Positions 43,781-50,183 of a stretch of 50,183 nucleotides of DNA are shown piece by piece. Positions within the stretch are counted from its first letter, which is position 1, and each line of letters opens with the position of its first letter. The position numbers and the translations under genes were made by a program. The stretch is from Pseudonocardiales bacterium (GTDB lineage: Bacteria > Actinomycetota > Actinomycetes > Mycobacteriales > Pseudonocardiaceae), in assembly GCA_019241525.1 (NCBI GenBank), contig JAFAWY010000019.1:1-50183 (forward strand). The letters run 5' to 3'. Below the pieces are notes generated by a model. That model had not been told where the DNA came from. It saw nothing but the letters and a program-made list of their open reading frames with translations, and searched no databases.

Positions 43781-45420
43781 TGATGCCTGCCCGAGTAATG
43801 GTGGTGTGGTGCCCGGACTGGCCCGTGACGGCCGGGGTGGCCGCCGAAGACCTGGCTGCACGGGCACCCGCCGCTGTGGTGTCGGCGAACCGGATTGTGG
43901 CCTGCTCAGCGACAGCCCGGGCGCAGGGCGTGCGCTGTGGTCAACGCCGCCGGGAGGCGCAGGGCTGCTGCCCAGAGCTGGTCGTGCTCACCGACGACCC
44001 GGATCGGGACGCCCGGGCGTTCGAGCCGGTGGCCGCCGCGGTGGAGGGTTTGGCACCTGGCGTGGAGGTGGTGTGTCCTGGGCTGATCGCGTTGCCGGCC
44101 CGCGGCCCGGCTCGGTACTTCGGTGGTGAGGCCGCGGTGGCCGAGCGGATCGTCGACGTGATTGCTACGCAAGCCAGGGTGGAATGCCAGGTCGGCATCG
44201 CCGACGGCCTGTTCGCGGCGACATTGGCCGCGCACCGCGGCCTGCTGGTACCGCCACAAGGATCGGCCGGCTTCCTCGCCCCGCTGAGCATTACCGAGCT
44301 GCACCAGGACGCGACCGGGGTCGATCGGGCCGCGCTGGTGGACTTGTTACATCGGCTGGGACTGCGCACTCTCGGCGCGTTCGCCGCTCTGCCCGTCGAT
44401 GACATTGCTTCCCGGTTCGGCCTCGACGGCGTGCGCGCGCACCGGCTCGCCCGGGGCCTCGGTGAGCGCCCGCTGGCCCGCCGTGATCCCCCAGCCGATC
44501 TCACTGTCACCCGCCGGTTCGACCCACCGCTAGACCGGGTCGACGCGGTGGCATTCGCCTCCCGGGAACCAGCAGAGCAACTGCACGCCGCGCTAGCCGC
44601 CCGCGGCCTGGCCTGCATCCGGCTCGGTATCAGTGCCTGCACCGAGGCGGGCGAGGAGCTGCACCGGGTGTGGCGCTGTGCGGAACCGCTGACGGCCAGC
44701 GGCATCGCTGATCGGGTGCGCTGGCAGCTAGACGGCTGGCTGACTTCCCGGGACTGCCGGCCCAGCACGGGGATCACGCTGCTCCAGCTCACCCCGGAGG
44801 AGGTGATCGGAGGCCAGGCCCTGCAACGCGGGCTATGGGGGGAGTCCGGCGAGGACGACGAACGAGCCGGCCGGGCACTGGTCCGGGTGCAGGCAATGCT
44901 CGGACCCGATGCGGTCTTCACCGGAGTGATTGGCGGCGGCCGGGATCCCACCGATCGGGTACGCCTGGTGCCCTGGGGCGACGACCGGGTCCCTGCGCGT
45001 GGTGCCGAAGACCCGCTTGCGGGGTCGAGCATGTGCACCGAAGACCCGCTTGCGGGGTCGAGCATGTGCACCGCTTCTCCCTGGCCGGGACGGCTGCCTG
45101 CGCCGTCTCCGTCCCGGGTGTTTACCCGCCCACTGCCCGCAGAGGTGCTCGACGATGCCGGATGCGTTGTCGGGGTAAGTGGGCGCGGCCGGCTCACCGG
45201 TGTCCCGTACCGGATCGCGATGGATGGCAACCCGCCGCGTCGGGTGCTGGCCTGGGCCGGCCCCTGGCCAGTCGAGGAGCGTTGGTGGGAACCGGGCGGG
45301 GGACGGCGCTGCGCGCGGATGCAGGCGGTGCTCGATGTCACCGGACCCGCCGACGACCCGCTTGCCGTGCTGCTGGCCTGCGAAACGGGTCACTGGCGGG
45401 TCGAGGGAATCTACGAGTAG
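43780..45420 (+). CDS. imuB: ImuB, Y-family-like accessory protein of translesion synthesis
   Basis: A 546-residue Y-family polymerase homologue lacking the catalytic acidic residues: its first strand reads VVWCPDWPV where active polymerases have a metal-binding DxD. A helix-hairpin-helix region (LLHRLGLRTLGAFAALPVDDIASRFG) and a little-finger domain follow. At 349-353 it holds QRGLW, a fit to the beta-clamp motif QxxLW known from mycobacterial ImuB. Residues 410-431 are two in-frame copies of EDPLAGSSMCT encoded by a 33-bp tandem repeat, between VPARGA and ASPWPGRLPAP, a junction not interrupted in typical ImuB. The C-terminal domain is intact to the end. Confidence 0.92.
   Translation: MMPARVMVVWCPDWPVTAGVAAEDLAARAPAAVVSANRIVACSATARAQGVRCGQRRREAQGCCPELVVLTDDPDRDARAFEPVAAAVEGLAPGVEVVCPGLIALPARGPARYFGGEAAVAERIVDVIATQARVECQVGIADGLFAATLAAHRGLLVPPQGSAGFLAPLSITELHQDATGVDRAALVDLLHRLGLRTLGAFAALPVDDIASRFGLDGVRAHRLARGLGERPLARRDPPADLTVTRRFDPPLDRVDAVAFASREPAEQLHAALAARGLACIRLGISACTEAGEELHRVWRCAEPLTASGIADRVRWQLDGWLTSRDCRPSTGITLLQLTPEEVIGGQALQRGLWGESGEDDERAGRALVRVQAMLGPDAVFTGVIGGGRDPTDRVRLVPWGDDRVPARGAEDPLAGSSMCTEDPLAGSSMCTASPWPGRLPAPSPSRVFTRPLPAEVLDDAGCVVGVSGRGRLTGVPYRIAMDGNPPRRVLAWAGPWPVEERWWEPGGGRRCARMQAVLDVTGPADDPLAVLLACETGHWRVEGIYE
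45007..45072 (+). repeat. 33-bp hairpin repeat, two in-frame copies inside imuB
   Basis: Exact copies at 45007-45039 and 45040-45072. The core GACCCGCTTGCGGGGTC is a near-perfect inverted repeat (one bulged G, 2-nt loop). The 20-bp core (AGACC to GTCGA) matches that of the dnaE2 repeats at 18 of 20 positions, and the two mismatches face each other in the stem. Confidence 0.9.
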
Positions 45421-45484
45421 CGCACTATCAGTGAGGTCTTTATGGCAGCGTCGATCAACCTTAATCGACGGCTGTGGACAGGCC

Positions 45485-46468
45485 TCAGAGCCTGGACCAG
45501 CTATCAGGCTGGGAACCGTCGATATCAGTAAAGCCGTACTCACGAGCGAGATCGGCTGAGGTCACCGAGCGCTGATTCCACCGTGCTCGCTGAGAGTCCG
45601 TGGCAAAGTGCCGTGACCGCGCGACCGACATAGCGCGGTGACTCGGAGTTCTCGAAGCCCTCCGGCGCCGGCGGATATCCCTGGACCGAGCCGTCAAGAG
45701 CCTCGCGCCAGTTCTCCTCGGTCACGCCGAAGTTGCCCAGCATCATCTCCGAACGCAGCCATCCCGGCGTAACGGCAACGGCGGTGGCGCCATAGGGGCG
45801 AGTTCGTGGCCTTGGGAGAAGGCCAGCCGGTTCACCGCCACCTTTGCCAGGTCGTAGAACACCGAGATCCGGTACCGCTCTGCGTTGAAGGTGGTCGTGC
45901 CGTCGGTGACCTCGACAAGCAATCCACCCGGCCGGTCGATCAGCAACGGCAGCAGGTGATGGGATGTGATCAGGTGGGTGTCGATCGCCAGTCGCAGGAT
46001 GCGCAACCCAGCTTCCACGTCGTGCCGCCAGATCGGTGTGTTCCACGTCGGCGGGGGACCTTTCAGGACCTCGGCCCCCCAGATGTCGTTGACCAGGACA
46101 TCGATGTGGCCGTGGTCGTGGCGCACGCCCGCAGCCAGCTGCCGCACTTGCGTGGACTCGAGATGATCGACCTGGATCGCGATTCCGACCCCGCCAAGTT
46201 GGGTTACCAGCTCGGCGGTCTCCTCGATGGTCTCGGCGCGCGAGTAGTCCGATCGGATCGCTCTGCTCCCGCTTCTACTGCTGCGTCCAGTACAGATCAC
46301 CGTCGCACCGGCTTCACCCAAAGCGGTCGCGATGCCGCGCCCCGCGCCTCGAGTCGCGCCGGCTACCACCGCAACCCGATCACGAAGGGCGCCAGGATCC
46401 GGAGACCATGCCACAACACCGAGTCTCTCAGGCCGCACGCGACGAGACGTCGGCACGCAGCTGTGCAC
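45485..46468 (-). pseudogene. short-chain dehydrogenase, frameshifted
   Basis: A classical SDR: Rossmann start VAVVAGATRGAGRGIATALGE, DVLVNDIWGAE, then LLVEVTDGTTTFN and RYRISVFYDLAKVAVNRLAFSQG, in which Y and K of the YxxxK box are present. A frame change near 45805 moves the reading to ATAVAVTPGWLRSEMMLGNF. A second near 45590 moves it to SADLAREYGFTDIDGSQPDSW, which ends at 45485. These three pieces in order make a full-length protein of about 320 residues. It lies downstream of imuB in the opposite orientation; the neighbouring SDR is intact. Confidence 0.78.
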
Positions 46469-46498
46469 TGTGCGCGTACAGTTGCTGCCCGCCGTAGA

Positions 46499-47362
46499 TC
46501 ACTCGGGATCGAAGCTGGTGGCGCGGGACAACGGCTCCCACACCGCGATCTCGTCACGAACTGAGGCCAGGTGAGCCTGGATTCCATCGACGGCATCGCT
46601 GCCCAGGGGCAGGCGCAGCGGTGGGTGGTCAGCGGCTAGCGCGGTGAGGATGGCTGCGGCCGCCTTGGCCGGGTCGCCGGGCTGCGTGCCGTCACCGCTG
46701 GTCACATACTGCCGTGTCGGGCCGACCGTTGCGGCATATTCCGGCATGGCAGCGGACAGGTACGCCGACCCGGCGGCGAACAGCCCGGTGCGGAACGCGC
46801 CAGGCTCCACGATCAGGAAGCGGACCCCGAAGTCCACCTCCTGGCTTAGGGTCTGGGTTAAACCTTCGAGCGCGAACTTGGTCGCGCAATAGGCGCCGAA
46901 GCCCGGCGCGGTGATCTGACCACCGACACTGGACATCTGCACCACCGCCCCGCCGCCCTGGCGGCGCATATGTGGCAGCACCGCCCTGGTCAGTGCCGCC
47001 GGCCCGAAGAAATGCAGTTCGAACAGGTACCGCAGCTCCTGCTCGGTCGTCTCCTCCAGGGCTCCCACCTGGGTTCGGCCGGCGTTGTTGACCAGTACGT
47101 CGATGCGATCATGCCGGGCAATGATCTCATCGATGACCCGAGTGGCGTCCATGTCCGTCACGTCGAGAGCGATGGCGTGGGCCTGACCGGGATACGCGCC
47201 GACCAGGTCATCGAGGGCCGGCGATCGACGGGCAGCGGCGACCACGATGTCGCCGGCGTCGAGTGCGGCGGTGGCGATAGCACGCCCAAACCCGCTACTG
47301 GCACCGGTGATCAGCCAGACCCGGGGAGATCGTTGCTCGGTTTGTGCCACGAGCCCACGCAT
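46499..47362 (-). CDS. short-chain dehydrogenase/reductase
   Basis: A 287-residue classical SDR with the cofactor loop TGASSGFGRAIATAAL, DVTDMDATRVIDEI, VLVNNAGRTQVGAL, catalytic Ser in VVQMSSVGGQI and YCATKFALEGLTQTL (YxxxK). Substrate specificity is unknown; the fold is like those acting on ketones or in oxidoreductase pairs. Its start could be 47362 or a few codons further in (GTG 47347). It is 30 bp upstream of the broken SDR on the same strand, so both probably came from one operon. Confidence 0.9.
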   Translation of the reverse strand: MRGLVAQTEQRSPRVWLITGASSGFGRAIATAALDAGDIVVAAARRSPALDDLVGAYPGQAHAIALDVTDMDATRVIDEIIARHDRIDVLVNNAGRTQVGALEETTEQELRYLFELHFFGPAALTRAVLPHMRRQGGGAVVQMSSVGGQITAPGFGAYCATKFALEGLTQTLSQEVDFGVRFLIVEPGAFRTGLFAAGSAYLSAAMPEYAATVGPTRQYVTSGDGTQPGDPAKAAAAILTALAADHPPLRLPLGSDAVDGIQAHLASVRDEIAVWEPLSRATSFDPE

Positions 47363-47497
47363 ACACCCGCCCTACCGCCTGGGCAATCCGCGGTGCCACA
47401 CCTGCTGGGCACCGAATTTTTCCGGCGCGCTCGACCATCGGCGCCATGGTGGGAAGATGTGTCGGGTGACCACCACAGACGTTGATCGCTGCGGGGC

Positions 47498-48364
47498 GTG
47501 ATGCCGTCCCTGTACCAGCTGCACGCGCATGACCCAGTGGAGTCGCCTGTACTGCTCTTGGCAACGGAGAGCTGGACCGACGCCGGCCTCGGCGCCCAGG
47601 CGGCCATTGCCCAGATTCTCGGGACGGTACCGACGGATGTGCTGGCCTCGTTCGACTCGGACCGTTTGATCGACTTTCGGTCCCGCCGTCCTATCGTGCG
47701 TATCTCCGACGGAGTCGTTGAAAGCCTGAGCTGGCCCGAGATCCAGCTTCGGGTCGGCAGGGACAGTGCAGGCAGGAGCCTTCTCGTCCTGGTGGGACCT
47801 GAGCCGGACATGGCTTGGCATGCCTTTGTGGGGGCGGTGGTGGATCTGGCCACCCAGCTTGAGGTGCGGCTGGTGACCGGTGTCGGCGCTTACGCCGCTC
47901 CTGTTCCCCATACTCGCCCGGTCAGGTTGATGGCCATCGCCACCAAAGCTGAGCTCGCCGCCCAAGTCGGGGTAGTGGCCGGGACCGCTGAGATGCCGGC
48001 GGGAATCCAGACTGCGCTCCAGGAAGGGTTCGCCGGCGTGGGCATACCAGCGATCGGGGTGTGGGCGCGGGTGCCGCACTACCTGGCAGCTACCCCTTAC
48101 CCAGCGGCCGCCGCCGCTCTCGTCGAAGCGCTGGCTACCGTTACCGGGCTGGAGCTTGACAGTGGGCCATTGCATGCCGCGGCGGCCAGCATATCGGGCC
48201 AGATCGACGAGATTGTCGCGAACAACGAGGAATACCGGCTGCTGGTAAGCCGTCTCGAGGCTGCTTTCGACGACGAGCTGACTCCCCCTTCTGGCCTTCC
48301 CTCCGGTGACGAACTCGCCGCTGAACTTGAGCGCTTCCTGCGCGGCGAGCAAGACGAGCACTAG
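47498..48364 (+). CDS. PAC2-family protein
   Basis: A 288-residue PAC2 (proteasome assembly chaperone 2-like) protein, a family common in actinobacteria: LATESWTDAGLGAQAAIAQI, LVLVGPEPDMAWHAFVGAVV, VTGVGAYAAPVPHTRPV, GVWARVPHYLAATPYPAAAAALV. It ends in an acidic, helical tail (FDDELTPPSGLPSGDELAAE). It may act with the proteasome or with adjacent repair functions, but neither is shown. It is upstream of dnaE2, from which it is separated by a hairpin and an SOS box. Confidence 0.85.
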   Translation: MMPSLYQLHAHDPVESPVLLLATESWTDAGLGAQAAIAQILGTVPTDVLASFDSDRLIDFRSRRPIVRISDGVVESLSWPEIQLRVGRDSAGRSLLVLVGPEPDMAWHAFVGAVVDLATQLEVRLVTGVGAYAAPVPHTRPVRLMAIATKAELAAQVGVVAGTAEMPAGIQTALQEGFAGVGIPAIGVWARVPHYLAATPYPAAAAALVEALATVTGLELDSGPLHAAAASISGQIDEIVANNEEYRLLVSRLEAAFDDELTPPSGLPSGDELAAELERFLRGEQDEH

Positions 48365-48376
48365 GCCGGTCATGAC

Positions 48377-48399
48377 GGACAGCCGTGCCATGGCTGTCC
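48377..48399 (+). terminator. hairpin after the PAC2 gene
   Basis: The arms GGACAGCC and GGCTGTCC (8 perfect pairs, 7-nt loop) lie 12 bp after the PAC2 stop and directly before the SOS box. No T-run follows, but place and symmetry suit a terminator isolating the dnaE2 promoter. Confidence 0.6.
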
Positions 48400-48404
48400 C
48401 ACCT

Positions 48405-48442
48405 CATAGCTAGTATCGAACTTATGTTCGATACTAGCTATG
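48405..48442 (+). promoter_or_regulatory. extended SOS box (LexA operator) of dnaE2
   Basis: The LexA core TCGAACTTATGTTCGA sits inside a perfect palindrome with 17-bp arms (CATAGCTAGTATCGAAC and its complement, 4-nt centre TTAT), far beyond the usual 14-16 bp of a SOS box. A likely -10 TATGAT (48439-48444) overlaps its right edge. It lies 26 bp before the dnaE2 start. Confidence 0.88.
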
Positions 48443-48467
48443 ATCCGTTACTCACCTAGAGCTGTCC

Positions 48468-50183
48468 ATGGGCTGGAACAACCCACCGGTGCGGTGGGTG
48501 GACTTGGAACGCGTGTTATCCGGGCGGTCCGCTCCCGGTGACGGGGGAGACAGCCCGGCGTGGACACGTCACCGGGATCGCTACGAGCCCCCGCCGCTGC
48601 TCTCGCCGGCTCGATCATCGGAGACCCGACCGGGGACTCCCTACGCCGAGCTGCACTGCCACTCCAACTTCAGCTTCCTGGACGGGGCCAGCCACCCGGA
48701 GGAACTGGTCGAGGAGGCGGCCCGGTTGGGGCTGGAAGCGATTGCGATCACCGACCACGACGGGATGTACGGGGTGGTGCGCTTTGCCGAGGCGGCCCGC
48801 GAGCTGGGCGTCAAGACCGTCTTCGGCGCGGAGCTGTCCCTGGGCCTGTCCGCACCGCAGAACGGGGTACCCGATCCGGAGGGTGAGCACCTACTCGTAC
48901 TTGCCCGTGATCCCGAGGGGTACCGCAGGCTGTCCCGTGTGATCAGCCACGCCCAGATCGCCGGGCGGGAGAAGGGTAAGCCGCTCTATGACCTCGACGC
49001 GGTAGCAGCTGCCGCGGGCGGGCATTGGGTGGTGCTCACCGGTTGCCGCAAGGCAGCGGTGCGCCGAGCGCTGGAGCGCGCCGGTCGGGCCGCGGCGGCA
49101 GCGCAGCTACGCCGCTTGATCGAGCTGTTCGGCCCTGACCACGTCGCCGTCGAGCTCACCGCTCACGGCCTGGCCGAGGACACCGAGCGCAACGATGCGC
49201 TGGCCGCGCTGGCCGCAGCGCACGGGCTGGACACCGTCGCCACCACTGCTGCGCACTACGCCACCCCGTCCCGGCACCGGCTGGCCACCGTGCTGGCCGC
49301 GGTCCGGGCCCGGCGCAGCCTGGACGAGATGGATGGCTGGTTGCCCGCGGCCGGCACCGCACACCTGCGGTCCGGCGCCGAGATGGCGCAGCGGTTTGCC
49401 CGCTGGCCCGGCGCTGTCGAACGGGCCGCCGCGCTGGGCCGGGCCTGCTCGTTTGACCTGCATTTGGTGGCGCCGGACCTGCCGCCGTTCGCCGTCCCCC
49501 GCGGGTACACCGAGGCCGGCTGGCTGCGGGAGCTCACCTGGGCCGGTGCGGCCGCCCGATACGGCAGCTACGACGAGCGTCCCGGCGCCTTTCATCAGAT
49601 CGAGCACGAGCTGACCGTCATCGAGGAGAAGAACTTCCCCGGCTACTTCCTCATCGTGCACGACATCGTGGCGTTCTGCCGGCGGGCCGGGATCTTCTGC
49701 CAGGGGCGCGGCTCGGCGGCCAATTCCGCGGTCTGCTACGCGCTGGGCATCACCAGCGTCGACGCAGTGGCGATGGACCTGCTTTTCGAACGGTTCCTCG
49801 CCCCGGATCGGGACGGCTATCCCGACATCGACCTCGACATCGAATCCGACCGGCGCGAGGAGGCCATCCAGTACGTCTACAACAAGTACGGCCGGGACCG
49901 CGCTGCCCAGGTCGCCAACGTGATCACCTACCGGGCCCGCTCGGCGGTGCGGGATGTGGCCAAGGCGCTGGGTTACTCCGCAGGCACCCAGGATGCGTGG
50001 AGCAAGCAGATCGACCGGTGGGGGCCGCTGGGCCAGGCCAAGGCCGAGACCGGTGTTAATGGTTCGACCCTGCAAGCAGGTCTCACTGTTAATGGTTCGA
50101 CCCTGCAAGCAGGTCTCACTGTTAATGGTTCGACCCTGCAAGCAGGTCTCACTGTTAATGGTTCGACCCTGCAAGCAGGTCTC
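48468..50183 (+). CDS. dnaE2: error-prone DNA polymerase DnaE2 (5' part, cut by window end)
   Basis: The first 572 codons of an alpha-subunit-type C-family polymerase (complete proteins are about 1,050-1,100 aa). The PHP domain begins at about 65 (YAELHCHSNFSFLDGASHPEELVEEA, ITDHDGMYGVVRFAE). The polymerase core shows FPGYFLIVHDIVAFCR, CQGRGSAANSAVCYALGIT and PDIDLDIESDRREEAIQYV with the catalytic Asp residues. From codon 530 the reading enters four in-frame copies of VNGSTLQAGLT (33-bp repeats), inserted after GPLGQAKAETG in the variable linker that follows the catalytic aspartates. The start is ATG 48468, just past the SOS box. The repeats keep the frame open to the window end. Confidence 0.93.
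   Translation, partial: MGWNNPPVRWVDLERVLSGRSAPGDGGDSPAWTRHRDRYEPPPLLSPARSSETRPGTPYAELHCHSNFSFLDGASHPEELVEEAARLGLEAIAITDHDGMYGVVRFAEAARELGVKTVFGAELSLGLSAPQNGVPDPEGEHLLVLARDPEGYRRLSRVISHAQIAGREKGKPLYDLDAVAAAAGGHWVVLTGCRKAAVRRALERAGRAAAAAQLRRLIELFGPDHVAVELTAHGLAEDTERNDALAALAAAHGLDTVATTAAHYATPSRHRLATVLAAVRARRSLDEMDGWLPAAGTAHLRSGAEMAQRFARWPGAVERAAALGRACSFDLHLVAPDLPPFAVPRGYTEAGWLRELTWAGAAARYGSYDERPGAFHQIEHELTVIEEKNFPGYFLIVHDIVAFCRRAGIFCQGRGSAANSAVCYALGITSVDAVAMDLLFERFLAPDRDGYPDIDLDIESDRREEAIQYVYNKYGRDRAAQVANVITYRARSAVRDVAKALGYSAGTQDAWSKQIDRWGPLGQAKAETGVNGSTLQAGLTVNGSTLQAGLTVNGSTLQAGLTVNGSTLQAGL
50055..50183 (+). repeat. 33-bp tandem repeat inside dnaE2, at least four copies
   Basis: Identical units at 50055-50087, 50088-50120, 50121-50153 and 50154-50183 (the last cut by the window). 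The core GACCCTGCAAGCAGGTC is a near inverted repeat; on the other strand it reads GACCTGCTTGCAGGGTC, matching the imuB core with two covarying changes. Each unit adds exactly 11 codons and no stop. Confidence 0.9.

Noticed and set aside
43780-45420. ImuB missing catalytic acidic residues as decay
   Set aside because: This loss is a known property of ImuB, which is not itself a polymerase.
50055-50183. The tandem repeats at the window end as a CRISPR array
   Set aside because: The units are directly adjacent with no spacers, remain in frame within dnaE2, and there are no cas genes in the window.
1-50183. tRNA, rRNA or riboswitch genes
   Set aside because: No cloverleaf, rRNA core or known riboswitch consensus was seen in the intergenic regions; a covariance model search was not possible here.

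Overview
The window is high-GC actinobacterial DNA. Gene order resembles the mycobacterial galE2 - plsC - serB1 - glutaredoxin - hem - ccd/res - men segment. It also carries rex and bldC and has strongly leaderless promoters. Together this suggests a member of the Pseudonocardiales or a close relative; this is an inference from gene content and order, not a placement.

Layout. (1) 1-2036 is a decaying stretch: a galE2-like epimerase with a frameshift, a plsC-like acyltransferase with two opposite frameshifts, and a badly degraded phospholipase D gene. (2) 2477-8936: a HAD phosphatase, an ECF sigma factor with a DUF5667 membrane partner, a glutaredoxin-like protein, a membrane molybdopterin oxidoreductase, and a fasciclin lipoprotein followed by a dead paralogue. 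(3) 9104-16196 is the haem locus: rex, hemA, hemD, hemB, two small membrane proteins and hemL. hemC is missing from its expected place between hemA and hemD; only a 56-residue ORF remains there. (4) 16193-20906 encodes a phosphatase-family protein and the System II cytochrome c maturation set (TlpA/ResA-like, CcdA, ResB, CcsA). (5) 20936-23808 holds BldC and a compact stress cluster (CsbD, two paralogous envelope proteins, a small hydrophilic protein) preceded by sigma-B/SigF-type promoters. (6) 23827-38141 scatters the menaquinone genes menA, menE, menB, menF and the methyltransferase menH/ubiE among a secreted SH3-like protein, an HtrA-like protease, an M1 peptidase and small proteins. (7) 38350-41939: purN-purH and a flavoprotein. 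(8) 42120-50183: a DUF62 SAM hydrolase and the LexA-controlled imuA'-imuB and dnaE2 mutasome genes, with two SDR genes (one broken) and a PAC2 protein between them.

How it works together: much of the window serves respiration. It supplies haem, covalent cytochrome c assembly and menaquinone, and Rex, an NADH/NAD sensor, sits directly upstream of hemA. A distinctive motif is shared by the leaderless promoters of ccdA and menH, which hints at co-regulation of cytochrome c maturation and quinone synthesis.

The least explained features are repeats. A 33-bp hairpin-forming repeat is inserted in frame in both imuB (2 copies) and dnaE2 (at least 4 copies, running off the window). A 22-bp tandem repeat begins 21-24 bp after the stop codon of three unrelated genes, always in the sense orientation. 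A 38-bp duplication at the purN-purH junction creates a 13-codon relay ORF. Two perfect 22-bp palindromes stand side by side near 31.9 kb. No tRNA, rRNA, CRISPR array or insertion sequence was recognised.
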